Positions 58,401-64,000 of a DNA stretch of 64,000 bases are shown here, in pieces. The DNA comes from Alteromonas sp. V450 (GTDB lineage Bacteria > Pseudomonadota > Gammaproteobacteria > Enterobacterales > Alteromonadaceae). The number at the start of each line of letters is the position of its first letter. The stretch's first letter is position 1. The position numbers and the translations under genes are program-made. Location: positions 2,232,001 through 2,296,000 of the forward strand of contig NZ_MODU01000004.1 of NCBI RefSeq assembly GCF_001885075.1, written 5' to 3'. The notes under the pieces are model-generated. The model was not told the DNA's origin. It saw nothing but the letters and a program-made list of their open reading frames with translations, and searched no databases.

Positions 58401-58521
58401 AGTTGAAGCAATAAACTTGTTCAGCGCGCCTAAATCTCAAGATTACTACGTTCAAGGAAACCTTGGCGAAGTCAATGATTACGGCCCTCGTCTGTTTGCT
58501 GGTGTCACTGTGAAGTATTAA
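55495..58521 (+). CDS. TonB-dependent outer-membrane receptor
   Basis: A 1008-residue receptor of the Caulobacter-type carbohydrate TonB receptor group. A signal peptide ends at about I-Q-A, then a TonB-box-like E-I-I-D-V-V-G, a plug domain (about 55-180, with I-R-G-L-G-P and A-S-M-I-E-G-G-V-A-G) and a 22-strand barrel ending V-T-V-K-Y. I chose the ATG at 55495, with GGAGAA 7 bp upstream; the frame continues 11 codons more upstream. It lies 91 bp after the PL6-like gene and probably shares its transcript, taking up oligomers that protein binds or releases. The ligand is inferred to be a uronate oligomer. Confidence 0.9.
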   Translation: MSLKKSTTFTLNPVARWVNVAFLASAASTAAFSIQAQEAQDQASAEDVEIIDVVGTRRTIQDQISIKRESTTVVDGLSAEDIGDLPALSIGEALESITGAASHRENGGATEITIRGLGPFLSATHINGREATNGSGDRSVNFSQFPSELVKKVAIYKTQDASMIEGGVAGVITLETVAPLDYGKQRIQGEIKGNYNPDEGNVDNSLHSDLGFRGTISYVDQFEFSNGSALGISVGAQRQDITQPEAEYRSSSPTGSSLWACLNDPTNTNEGFFRSSAGDCEDQVSGSSNQGYNTEIDPETGEAISAGSPYAWTGSSRSYRQNETSDERDAFFLALQFQPNEAWDINTDFQYSNRLQQEARHDLIFLQKRAIPGLTGPTLVTNDVGGILHWEGQDRIESSGEQFSRDETYHGFGINVEHFATDALTLSFDLAYSKTEREELQISNRARTEDRQFFSWDMGDNIPHFTVQNLDVTDITNFYDSLRTRADRENARENEIKSAKVDFSYILDHDVFVSIEGGLRASEMTFVQLGGSQGNGSRNQWTFSPTDGASDDEEIAQAIALMESCQIAFPESGFLSTVSDGAIITHVDSDGNVVESGTGSSWATYDNNCFAQAVAASNGDNFAYPELEYENAGTIDVTERTYAGYLMANYDTEMWGKFVRGNVGVRVVNTEVTSIGFRSAFEIIEGELGTLTLVEDDSVLDRIEGGGSYTEVLPSANFVMDYSDDILLRAGIYRGMSRADPSDLGYSREFDRDDEVAPTTISDLIVGVNGSGNPDTKPLMSWNLDLAVEWYPNEDSIFAFGVYYKKFNGGFQQRTVLETFEIEGDNYDLPITNSVTTDDSSTLKGIETSIAYRWDNGVGVKFGYNFADTDYEFEDSNYGDTFITDLEGNTSQLTQGIIPPGAVPGFSEHVFSGQIYYQIGDLDTALIYKYRSEYFQPYTSNGTRLRYVDEVGVWEARASYKVNDHVRVKVEAINLFSAPKSQDYYVQGNLGEVNDYGPRLFAGVTVKY

Positions 58522-58584
58522 TTGAGTAAGTAACACCACTCGATAAGTAAACGTTAAAGGAGATATTTACCGCTCCTTCATTAA

Positions 58585-58609
58585 AAAACCCGCTTATAAA
58601 GCGGGTTTT
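58585..58609. terminator. Bidirectional terminator between TonB receptor and anchor-I gene
   Basis: AAAACCCGC (58585-58593) and GCGGGTTTT (58601-58609) form a perfect 9-bp stem with loop TTATAAA. It has T-runs on both strands (six on the minus strand) and serves both convergent genes. Confidence 0.92.
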
Positions 58610-58628
58610 CTTATCTCATTACGATAAA

Positions 58629-60413
58629 TCATCGTTGCTTTATTTGCCACACAGTAACGGTACCGCTTACTTCGTTACCCACTACAAGGAGAGGTACACC
58701 GCTTGGGCTGTCTTCAGCACTTACAAACACCAGGCTTTCTGGTGCAAGGTCGCCAATAACGTTATCGCTTGTTAATCCTTCTGTAAGATCTCGGTTAATG
58801 ACATACTCTGCAAATTTTACGTCATATGGATTAGTAACATCGTAAACAAGAATACCGCCCATACGCTCGGTACCAATAAAAGCGTAAGTACGTTCGCCTA
58901 CCTGCCCCACTGTTAATGCTTCAGGCTCAGGCCCCTTATTCTCTGAGCGCGAATCCCCCGCATTTTCATCGTCACCGTTATTAAACTGTGCGCCATGCAC
59001 CGAAGCAGTAATACGCTCAAAATCATCACCAGAGTCATAAACCACTAGGCCATTTTGATCCCAGATAGTAAACGAGCGTGCACCGTATGCGTACGCAGCA
59101 TCATACTCTCCATCCCCATCATTATCTCCCATGGCTATCGTGACACGTAAATCATCGGCTTCACCGGTAGCTTGTAGCATTGCCAATTCAGAATTTGCTA
59201 AAGCAGTTAAATCTTCTACTTTAACCTCATCTGAATAAGCGAGGCACCCATCATCTTCATCATAATCAACACCACCTGCAGCGGTGCAGGCTGCCTCGTC
59301 AGCTACGTCAAAGAAATACTCTCGCGCATCGCCTTCATTAGCGGTAACAATAAAAGTTGCGTCTTTCCAAGTAAAATGTGCAACAGTATCAGGCTGATAA
59401 ACGCCATAAAGCCCCTGATATTGACCAAAGCTAACCGCATCATTTTCTTGAATGTCGATGTTAAGTCCAGCCCATGACTTAGTACCAAGACCAATAACGT
59501 CAATGGATAAATCTTCAAGGTCTAAAATTGCCAGGCCGTTGTTTTCCTGCAGGCTGATATAAGCCAAATCATTGGTCGTCGTAATGTATTCAGGTTCAAG
59601 GTCCTGCGCTACCGTCGTAACAATTACGTTGCCATTAATTGTTCGTCCTGATGGATTTGGAAACATCATCCCCTGTGCAACCAAAGCGGCTTTGCTATCA
59701 TTAAATGCACTAAAACCAACTGTTGTCGCGGTGTCATCGGGCTCGCCAGTTTCTAGAATGGCAATAACGCTTACCGAACCCTGTGGGTCAACCGCGTAAT
59801 CATCAGAAGGCTCGCCCTCATTTGCTACTAGTACCTTACTGCCGTCAGGCGTAAAAGTAACCATATCTGGCAATGCGCCGACTTCAACTGCATTTAAGAA
59901 AGTGGGAGTACTACTATTTAAACCGTTAAAGAATAATACGAAACCGTTATTTGTTTTTGTTGAAGCCGGCATGGCAACGGCCATTAAATCATCTTTTATC
60001 GCAATACTTGTAACGCTTCCAAGCTCAACATTCTCAATATTTTCAGGCAGGGTTATCGCCGTTGGCGTCAGCGTAACCGTGCCAATTGGATCAGGTAACG
60101 TGCCGGTTGTAACCGATGATGCTGGAATACTTGCTATTGTGTTCGTCTCACTATTCGTTGCATAAATAGTGGCCGTTTCTGCGTGATATTGAACAATCTC
60201 CGCGGCTGACTGATTCCCCAAAAATGCTCTACCCACAATGTCCATTGAAACACCGATGGACGCATCGGTACCAGGATTACCTTGCTCTCCTTGGGGACCT
60301 TGAGCTCCTGTGTCTCCTTGTTCCCCGTCATCCCCATCTAGACCACACCCCATAAGCGCTGACGAGACAATAAGCGAGAGTATTCCGTATTTTAACGTAA
60401 GTCGAATTGCCAT
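58629..60413 (-). CDS. Choice-of-anchor I family lipoprotein with collagen-like repeat
   Basis: A 594-residue lipoprotein: lipobox A-L-M-G-C with C23, then nine Gly-X-Y triplets (about G24-D50, for example G-D-T-G-A-Q-G-P-Q), then a beta-propeller-like domain of the choice-of-anchor I type (T-P-D-G-S-K-V-L-V-A-N-E-G-E-P-S-D-D-Y is diagnostic). The Asp-rich D-N-D-G-D-G-E-Y-D segment could bind calcium. Related proteins are often extracellular and may have phosphatase or phytase-like folds; catalytic function is unproven. The collagen-like part probably acts as a spacer from the membrane. AAGGAAAG precedes the ATG. Confidence 0.82.
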   Translation of the reverse strand: MAIRLTLKYGILSLIVSSALMGCGLDGDDGEQGDTGAQGPQGEQGNPGTDASIGVSMDIVGRAFLGNQSAAEIVQYHAETATIYATNSETNTIASIPASSVTTGTLPDPIGTVTLTPTAITLPENIENVELGSVTSIAIKDDLMAVAMPASTKTNNGFVLFFNGLNSSTPTFLNAVEVGALPDMVTFTPDGSKVLVANEGEPSDDYAVDPQGSVSVIAILETGEPDDTATTVGFSAFNDSKAALVAQGMMFPNPSGRTINGNVIVTTVAQDLEPEYITTTNDLAYISLQENNGLAILDLEDLSIDVIGLGTKSWAGLNIDIQENDAVSFGQYQGLYGVYQPDTVAHFTWKDATFIVTANEGDAREYFFDVADEAACTAAGGVDYDEDDGCLAYSDEVKVEDLTALANSELAMLQATGEADDLRVTIAMGDNDGDGEYDAAYAYGARSFTIWDQNGLVVYDSGDDFERITASVHGAQFNNGDDENAGDSRSENKGPEPEALTVGQVGERTYAFIGTERMGGILVYDVTNPYDVKFAEYVINRDLTEGLTSDNVIGDLAPESLVFVSAEDSPSGVPLLVVGNEVSGTVTVWQIKQR

Positions 60414-60774
60414 TAACTTTCCTTATTTTTATACCCTGATCATTACGAAACAGATATTGACTTGTAGATACAATAAAACTAACAAATGATCATGCGTGAA
60501 TTTGGTGAGGAAGCGCTGTAAGCTTTACTTCCGTGTACAAACTAAAACCAGTTTATGACACTCGTATTAATATGGCAAAATACATGACAACCGCTAGTTT
60601 GAACAAGAACTGTTCTATATAAGTACTTATTATTGGCACGCTTCTACAGCAAATGCATCATAGCGTAATAACAGTTATTAATGACGACGTAGGAACGATG
60701 ACGGCAACCTGTTTAGAATATTGCTCGAGTTCACACTTCTTCACCGGATATAGAACGTTTGAAAGGATGAAAAA
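60414..60774. other. Divergent intergenic region
   Basis: It holds the 5' regions of the anchor-I lipoprotein gene and the M48 gene. A TTGGCACG word near 60633 resembles a sigma-54 -24 element, but the -12 part does not fit. No gene or clear promoter was recognised. Confidence 0.4.
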
Positions 60775-61569
60775 ATGAAATTGAAACTTGCAGTCACCGC
60801 AATCGTGACAGCGTTAGCCCTCTCAAGTTGTGCAACGTCGCCTACGGGAAGAAATCAGGTATTATTGTATTCAGAAGGTCAGCTTGCGCAAATGGGCGAT
60901 CAGGCTTTTACCGGTATGAAGGAAGAGCTCAAAATTTCAAATAAACCGGTACAAAATTCCTACGTTGAATGTGTTGCCAAAGCTATTACTGCCCAAGTAC
61001 CCGCCTCAGTATTCGATGGTGTATGGGAGGTTGTCGTTTTTGATGATGAACAAGTCAATGCGTTCGCTCTTCCTGGGGGTAAAATCGGCGTCTACACGGG
61101 CTTGCTGAATGTGGCACAAAACCAAGATCAACTCGCTGCTGTCATTGGTCATGAGGTGGGCCATGTTATTGCTGAACACGGCAACGAGCGCATGTCACAA
61201 TCAACGCTAATAAACATTGGCACACAAGCCGTAGGACAAGTTCTTGCTGCTAATGAAGTTTCCCAATCAGGTCCAATTATGGCGGCAATCGGATTAGGCG
61301 TGCAGGTTGGTGTTCAGTTGCCTTTTAGCCGTACTCATGAGTCAGAGGCTGATCTTATAGGGCTTCAATTAATGGCGAGATCAGGGTTTGATCCGCGACA
61401 GTCTGTTGATCTTTGGCAAAATATGGAAGCGGCAAGTAGCGGTAATCGTCCTATGGAATTATTATCGACTCACCCTGCACCGCAAACAAGAATAGAGAAC
61501 CTGAAAGCCAACATGTCGAGCGCCTTCACAGATTTCCAATCTTCTTCATCAAGGCCACGATGTAGCTAA
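60775..61569 (+). CDS. M48-family metalloprotease lipoprotein (LoiP/YggG-like)
   Basis: A 264-residue lipoprotein protease with lipobox L-S-S-C (C19). The zinc site H-E-V-G-H lies near residue 125, and the third ligand Glu is in H-E-S-E-A-D-L-I-G. It lacks the TPR extension of BepA, so it is closer to LoiP. Such enzymes degrade misfolded outer-membrane proteins in the periplasm. AAGGATG precedes the ATG. It is monocistronic, with a strong terminator. Confidence 0.92.
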   Translation: MKLKLAVTAIVTALALSSCATSPTGRNQVLLYSEGQLAQMGDQAFTGMKEELKISNKPVQNSYVECVAKAITAQVPASVFDGVWEVVVFDDEQVNAFALPGGKIGVYTGLLNVAQNQDQLAAVIGHEVGHVIAEHGNERMSQSTLINIGTQAVGQVLAANEVSQSGPIMAAIGLGVQVGVQLPFSRTHESEADLIGLQLMARSGFDPRQSVDLWQNMEAASSGNRPMELLSTHPAPQTRIENLKANMSSAFTDFQSSSSRPRCS

Positions 61570-61583
61570 ACGGCGCGATATAC

Positions 61584-61611
61584 AAAAAACGCTGCGAATG
61601 CAGCGTTTTTT
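61584..61611. terminator. Bidirectional terminator between M48 and mscS genes
   Basis: AAAAAACGCTGC (61584-61595) and GCAGCGTTTTTT (61600-61611) form a perfect 12-bp stem with loop GAAT, ending both convergent transcripts. Confidence 0.93.
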
Positions 61612-61628
61612 CTTAGAAGGAGTTTGTT

Positions 61629-62471
61629 CTACTCAGCATCTGTTTTGTGAAGATGAACATCCATTTGAGGGAACGGAATTGATATGCCTTCTTGGTCGAA
61701 GCGAAGTTTGACTTTCTCAGTAAAATCAAACTTAACACCCCAGAAGTCTCCCGATTTCACCCAAGGACGAACAACGAAGTTCACGCTACTATCCGCTAAT
61801 TCAGATACCGCAATGGTTGGCGCAGGCTCAGCGAGAATACGCTCGTCTGCAGCGACCATTTCTTGGAGTATCTTTTTAGCCTTAAGCAAATCTGCGTCGT
61901 AACCAATTCCAACAACCATATCTACACGACGGGTGTCCTTTGCAGAATAGTTAGTAATGTTACCACTGTAGATATTGCCATTTGGCACAATAATTTCTTT
62001 GTTATCAGGTGTATTCATCGTGGTAGTAAAAATACCAATCTTCTTTATTGAACCTGCTGTACCAGCCGCTTCAACGAAGTCACCCGCTTTAAACGGTTTA
62101 AATACAAGCAGCATTACGCCCGCTGCGAAGTTTTTCAATGAATCTTGAAGCGACAAACCTATTGCAAGGCCGGCTGCACCAAGAATAGCTACCAGCGACG
62201 TTGTATCCACACCTAGTTGGTCTAACGAGGCTACAATCACGAACAACATAAGGATAGCGCTTAGAATAGATTCTAAGAAATCCACCAGCATGTCATCGTA
62301 TTTTGATTTAGACATTAAGCGTCTAAATACAGAAAGAAGGAATCCTACTACGATCCTACCAATGACATAAATGGCTATAGCCATCGCTATATTTATTCCC
62401 CACGGAATGGCGTAGTCATTTATATATCGTTCGACATCGCTTGCAGAAAAAAGCGAAAGTTTCTCTTCCAT
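61629..62471 (-). CDS. mscS: Small-conductance mechanosensitive channel MscS
   Basis: A 280-residue channel with three helices (about 22-45, 62-85, 95-125) and a cytoplasmic vestibule. The pore-lining helix TM3 reads G-A-A-G-L-A-I-G-L-S-L-Q-D-S-L, followed by the V-P-N-G-N motif of the beta domain. It releases solutes during hypo-osmotic shock, useful in a marine habitat. Length equals the E. coli protein closely. Its symbol follows the family; several MscS paralogues may exist. Confidence 0.92.
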   Translation of the reverse strand: MEEKLSLFSASDVERYINDYAIPWGINIAMAIAIYVIGRIVVGFLLSVFRRLMSKSKYDDMLVDFLESILSAILMLFVIVASLDQLGVDTTSLVAILGAAGLAIGLSLQDSLKNFAAGVMLLVFKPFKAGDFVEAAGTAGSIKKIGIFTTTMNTPDNKEIIVPNGNIYSGNITNYSAKDTRRVDMVVGIGYDADLLKAKKILQEMVAADERILAEPAPTIAVSELADSSVNFVVRPWVKSGDFWGVKFDFTEKVKLRFDQEGISIPFPQMDVHLHKTDAE

Positions 62472-62875
62472 AATAAAGTCCTTGTCATGAATATTAAAAA
62501 AGCGTAATCACGGTAGCAGTAAATTACTTTTACACCAACCACAAAACAGAGAAAACCAAAAAAATAGCTCTAAAGTCTATATAGAACGAGGCTTACAGAG
62601 CATTTCACCTTAGCCAAAAGTAGCAATAATGTGCAGACTGTTATTAGCAAGACAATAACATGTCATCAGAATGTCACCATCAATTTATAGGCTACTTAAA
62701 TTGCTTTACGTATTCGCGGGTTAGCTATAACTGACATTGATTTCCGATGATTTCTCAAAATAAACTGATGATTTTTTAGTCAATTTAAACTAAAGTATAT
62801 GAAAGGTGCGCGGGTGCGAAATCAGCCATCTTTATTTGATAATTTAGTGAACAATATAAATTAAAGGATTAAGAC
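62472..62875. other. AT-rich intergenic region before the small membrane protein
   Basis: No recognisable gene or RNA. It contains the 5' regions of mscS (minus) and of the small protein gene (plus); neither promoter is clear. Confidence 0.4.
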
Positions 62876-63055
62876 ATGTTGCTTCTCATAATACTCTTTT
62901 CTCTTGTTTTGTGTTTGTTGGTTTACTCTTTGAGTGCCGACAGAGGAAAAAATACAAGATATGCAAGAGAAGATTATCATTCTGTGATGAGTCAGCCAAT
63001 ACCATCAGAGCCAATTAAACCCTCTTCAGACAGCTCGTCTCCTCACGTTGCCTAA
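62876..63055 (+). CDS. Small single-span membrane protein, 59 residues
   Basis: An open frame of 59 codons with AAAGGA about 10 bp upstream of the ATG. The protein has a hydrophobic helix at about 2-19 (M-L-L-L-I-I-L-F-S-L-V-L), a basic patch after it (D-R-G-K-N-T-R) and a Ser/Pro-rich tail ending S-S-P-H-V-A. Topology rules suggest the tail is cytoplasmic. No family is recognised. It stands alone between mscS and rsmE, both more than 100 bp away. Confidence 0.6.
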   Translation: MLLLIILFSLVLCLLVYSLSADRGKNTRYAREDYHSVMSQPIPSEPIKPSSDSSSPHVA

Positions 63056-63164
63056 AAAGCGATAAAAAGCATGCTGCTGTTCAAATTTATACCCTTGGGT
63101 AACTCGAAGTAGTCGGCAGCATTGCAACCTATAGCGCGTCCCCCTTATCATATACGCTGACGTT

Positions 63165-63170
63165 TATAAT
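63165..63170 (+). promoter_or_regulatory. -10 element close to rsmE
   Basis: A perfect TATAAT lies 13 bp before the rsmE ATG, with no good -35. If used, the leader would be only about 7 nt and have no Shine-Dalgarno, so the message could be nearly leaderless. Confidence 0.4.
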
Positions 63171-63183
63171 CTGGCAATTCGAA

Positions 63184-63912
63184 ATGCGTATACCACGAGT
63201 TTACTACCCAAACCCTATTCCTTTAGAACGAGAATTTGAATTAACTGATGACGCTAGTCACCACGTTGCGACCGTACTGCGACTAAAACCTAACCGGCCT
63301 CTTGTCTTGTTCAATGGAGATGGCAATGAATATAGCGCGCAAATTATCAGTATTCAGCGTAAAAAAGTTATCGTAGAAGCTGATGCACGTTTATCTCTTA
63401 GTAAAGAGTCGCCACTTTGTCTACACCTTGGGCAAGGCGTTTCTAAAGGCGATCGCATGGATACCGTTTTACAAAAAAGCGTTGAACTTGGTGTAACTGA
63501 AATTACCCCCATCATTACACAGAGATGCACCGTAAAGCTCGATGAATCACGATGGGAGAAAAAAGTACTGCAGTGGCGAAAAATAATCGTTGGCGCTTGC
63601 GAGCAAAGCGGCAGAAATGTTGTGCCTGAGCTTCATAGTCCCATTACCTTGAATCAATGGTTAGCGTCATCAACAACAAGTACAAGACTGGTACTGGCAC
63701 CCGGCGCTGAGCAACAAATGGTAAAACAACCGTACAATATGCATGGATACCGTTTACTCATAGGCCCAGAAGGCGGACTTTCAGAGCAAGAGATTCATAG
63801 CGCTGTAGAGAATGGGTATCAGTCCGTTAGCGTGGGGCCTCGGATATTGCGGACAGAGACAGCAGCTATTGCAAGTTTAAGTATTCTTCAAGCAATTCAC
63901 GGCGACCTCTAA
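63184..63912 (+). CDS. rsmE: 16S rRNA (uracil1498-N3)-methyltransferase RsmE
   Basis: A 242-residue SPOUT-class methyltransferase modifying U1498 of 16S rRNA. An N-terminal PUA-like domain (about 1-70) contains S-H-H-V-A-T-V-L-R. The SPOUT knot has L-L-I-G-P-E-G-G-L-S and ends V-G-P-R-I-L-R-T-E-T-A. All family motifs and length are normal. The ATG at 63184 has no ribosome-binding site, but the start M-R-I-P-R matches relatives. Confidence 0.95.
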   Translation: MRIPRVYYPNPIPLEREFELTDDASHHVATVLRLKPNRPLVLFNGDGNEYSAQIISIQRKKVIVEADARLSLSKESPLCLHLGQGVSKGDRMDTVLQKSVELGVTEITPIITQRCTVKLDESRWEKKVLQWRKIIVGACEQSGRNVVPELHSPITLNQWLASSTTSTRLVLAPGAEQQMVKQPYNMHGYRLLIGPEGGLSEQEIHSAVENGYQSVSVGPRILRTETAAIASLSILQAIHGDL

Positions 63913-64000
63913 AATGAAATTCGATGGGTAAATGACAGATTTTCATCAAGCGCTCGAGCCGTGCTTGAAGATACTCACATAAGACCCATATATGAGCAAT

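Noticed and set aside
60633-60650. TTGGCACG word resembling a sigma-54 -24 element upstream of the M48 gene
   Set aside because: The -12 part reads TACAG instead of TTGC at the right distance, so the essential GC is absent.
1-64000. CRISPR arrays, tRNA or rRNA genes, prophage
   Set aside because: No regularly spaced repeats, cloverleaf sequences, rRNA cores or phage structural genes were recognised. The only mobile element is the IS150-like insertion.
63913-64000. Start of a further gene at the right edge
   Set aside because: The short frames after rsmE stop within a few codons. Nothing can be assigned in the last 88 bp.

Overview
The window looks like a chromosomal segment of a marine gammaproteobacterium, most likely Alteromonas or a close relative in Alteromonadaceae. 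The clues are the full gammaproteobacterial division and cell wall (dcw) cluster, a SapC-family protein, a PrsK/PrsR pair, a hybrid peroxiredoxin-glutaredoxin, a large TonB-dependent receptor next to a polysaccharide-lyase-like lipoprotein, and the overall protein style. No rRNA, tRNA, CRISPR array or prophage was seen. Genus assignment is from recognition, not from a search.

Layout. 1-3.5 kb: two chemotaxis genes on the minus strand, a soluble methyl-accepting protein with two signalling tips and a protein with three CheW domains. 3.9-26.9 kb: one long minus-strand block running mraZ-rsmH-ftsL-ftsI-murE-murF-mraY-murD-ftsW-murG-murC-ddlB-ftsQ-ftsA-ftsZ, then lpxC, an M23 peptidase, secA and mutT. 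Its head carries a promoter followed by three 10-bp-phased MraZ boxes. lpxC has its own fully consensus promoter with a palindrome filling the spacer. 27.1-30.3 kb: a small outer-membrane protein gene and sapC, separated by an IS3-family (IS150-like) element that landed in the loop of a Rho-independent terminator. 30.8-38.98 kb: a secreted M19 dipeptidase and a copper/silver efflux set (cusC-cusB-cusA order of transcription) preceded by a small Cys/His-rich protein. 39-41 kb: a secreted alpha/beta hydrolase and the Prx-Grx hybrid. 41.3-44.8 kb: a ParA-like ATPase with a small ribbon-helix-helix-like partner, a TPR-GGDEF diguanylate cyclase and a short GFA-like protein. 44.9-49.5 kb: a FabH-like synthase followed by PrsK and PrsR. 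50.1-58.5 kb: a sugar-acid utilisation locus (hydroxyacid dehydrogenase, hexuronate-type MFS carrier, PL6-like lipoprotein with Ig-like repeats, TonB receptor). 58.6-64 kb: a lipoprotein with collagen-like repeats, an M48 lipoprotein protease, an MscS channel, a 59-residue membrane protein and rsmE.

How the parts work together. The dcw block makes lipid II precursors (MurC-F, MraY, MurG), builds the septum (FtsZ, FtsA, FtsQ, FtsL, FtsI, FtsW) and is tightly translationally coupled by short overlaps. lpxC and secA add outer-membrane and export capacity. In the 50-58 kb locus the receptor and surface lipoprotein would capture a uronate polymer or oligomer, the MFS protein would carry sugar acids across the inner membrane, and the dehydrogenase would reduce a keto-acid product. 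Palindromes of the TTGGT/ACCAA type around the lyase-like promoter suggest one repressor for this locus.

The most unusual observations are: the PL6-like protein in which both positions matching the catalytic Lys and Arg of chondroitinase B are replaced; the operator sitting exactly between -35 and -10 at that gene; the palindrome filling the lpxC promoter spacer; the tandem-tip soluble chemoreceptor; the IS element inside a terminator loop; a terminator-like hairpin inside ftsL; and the orphan ParA/RHH pair beside a diguanylate cyclase.
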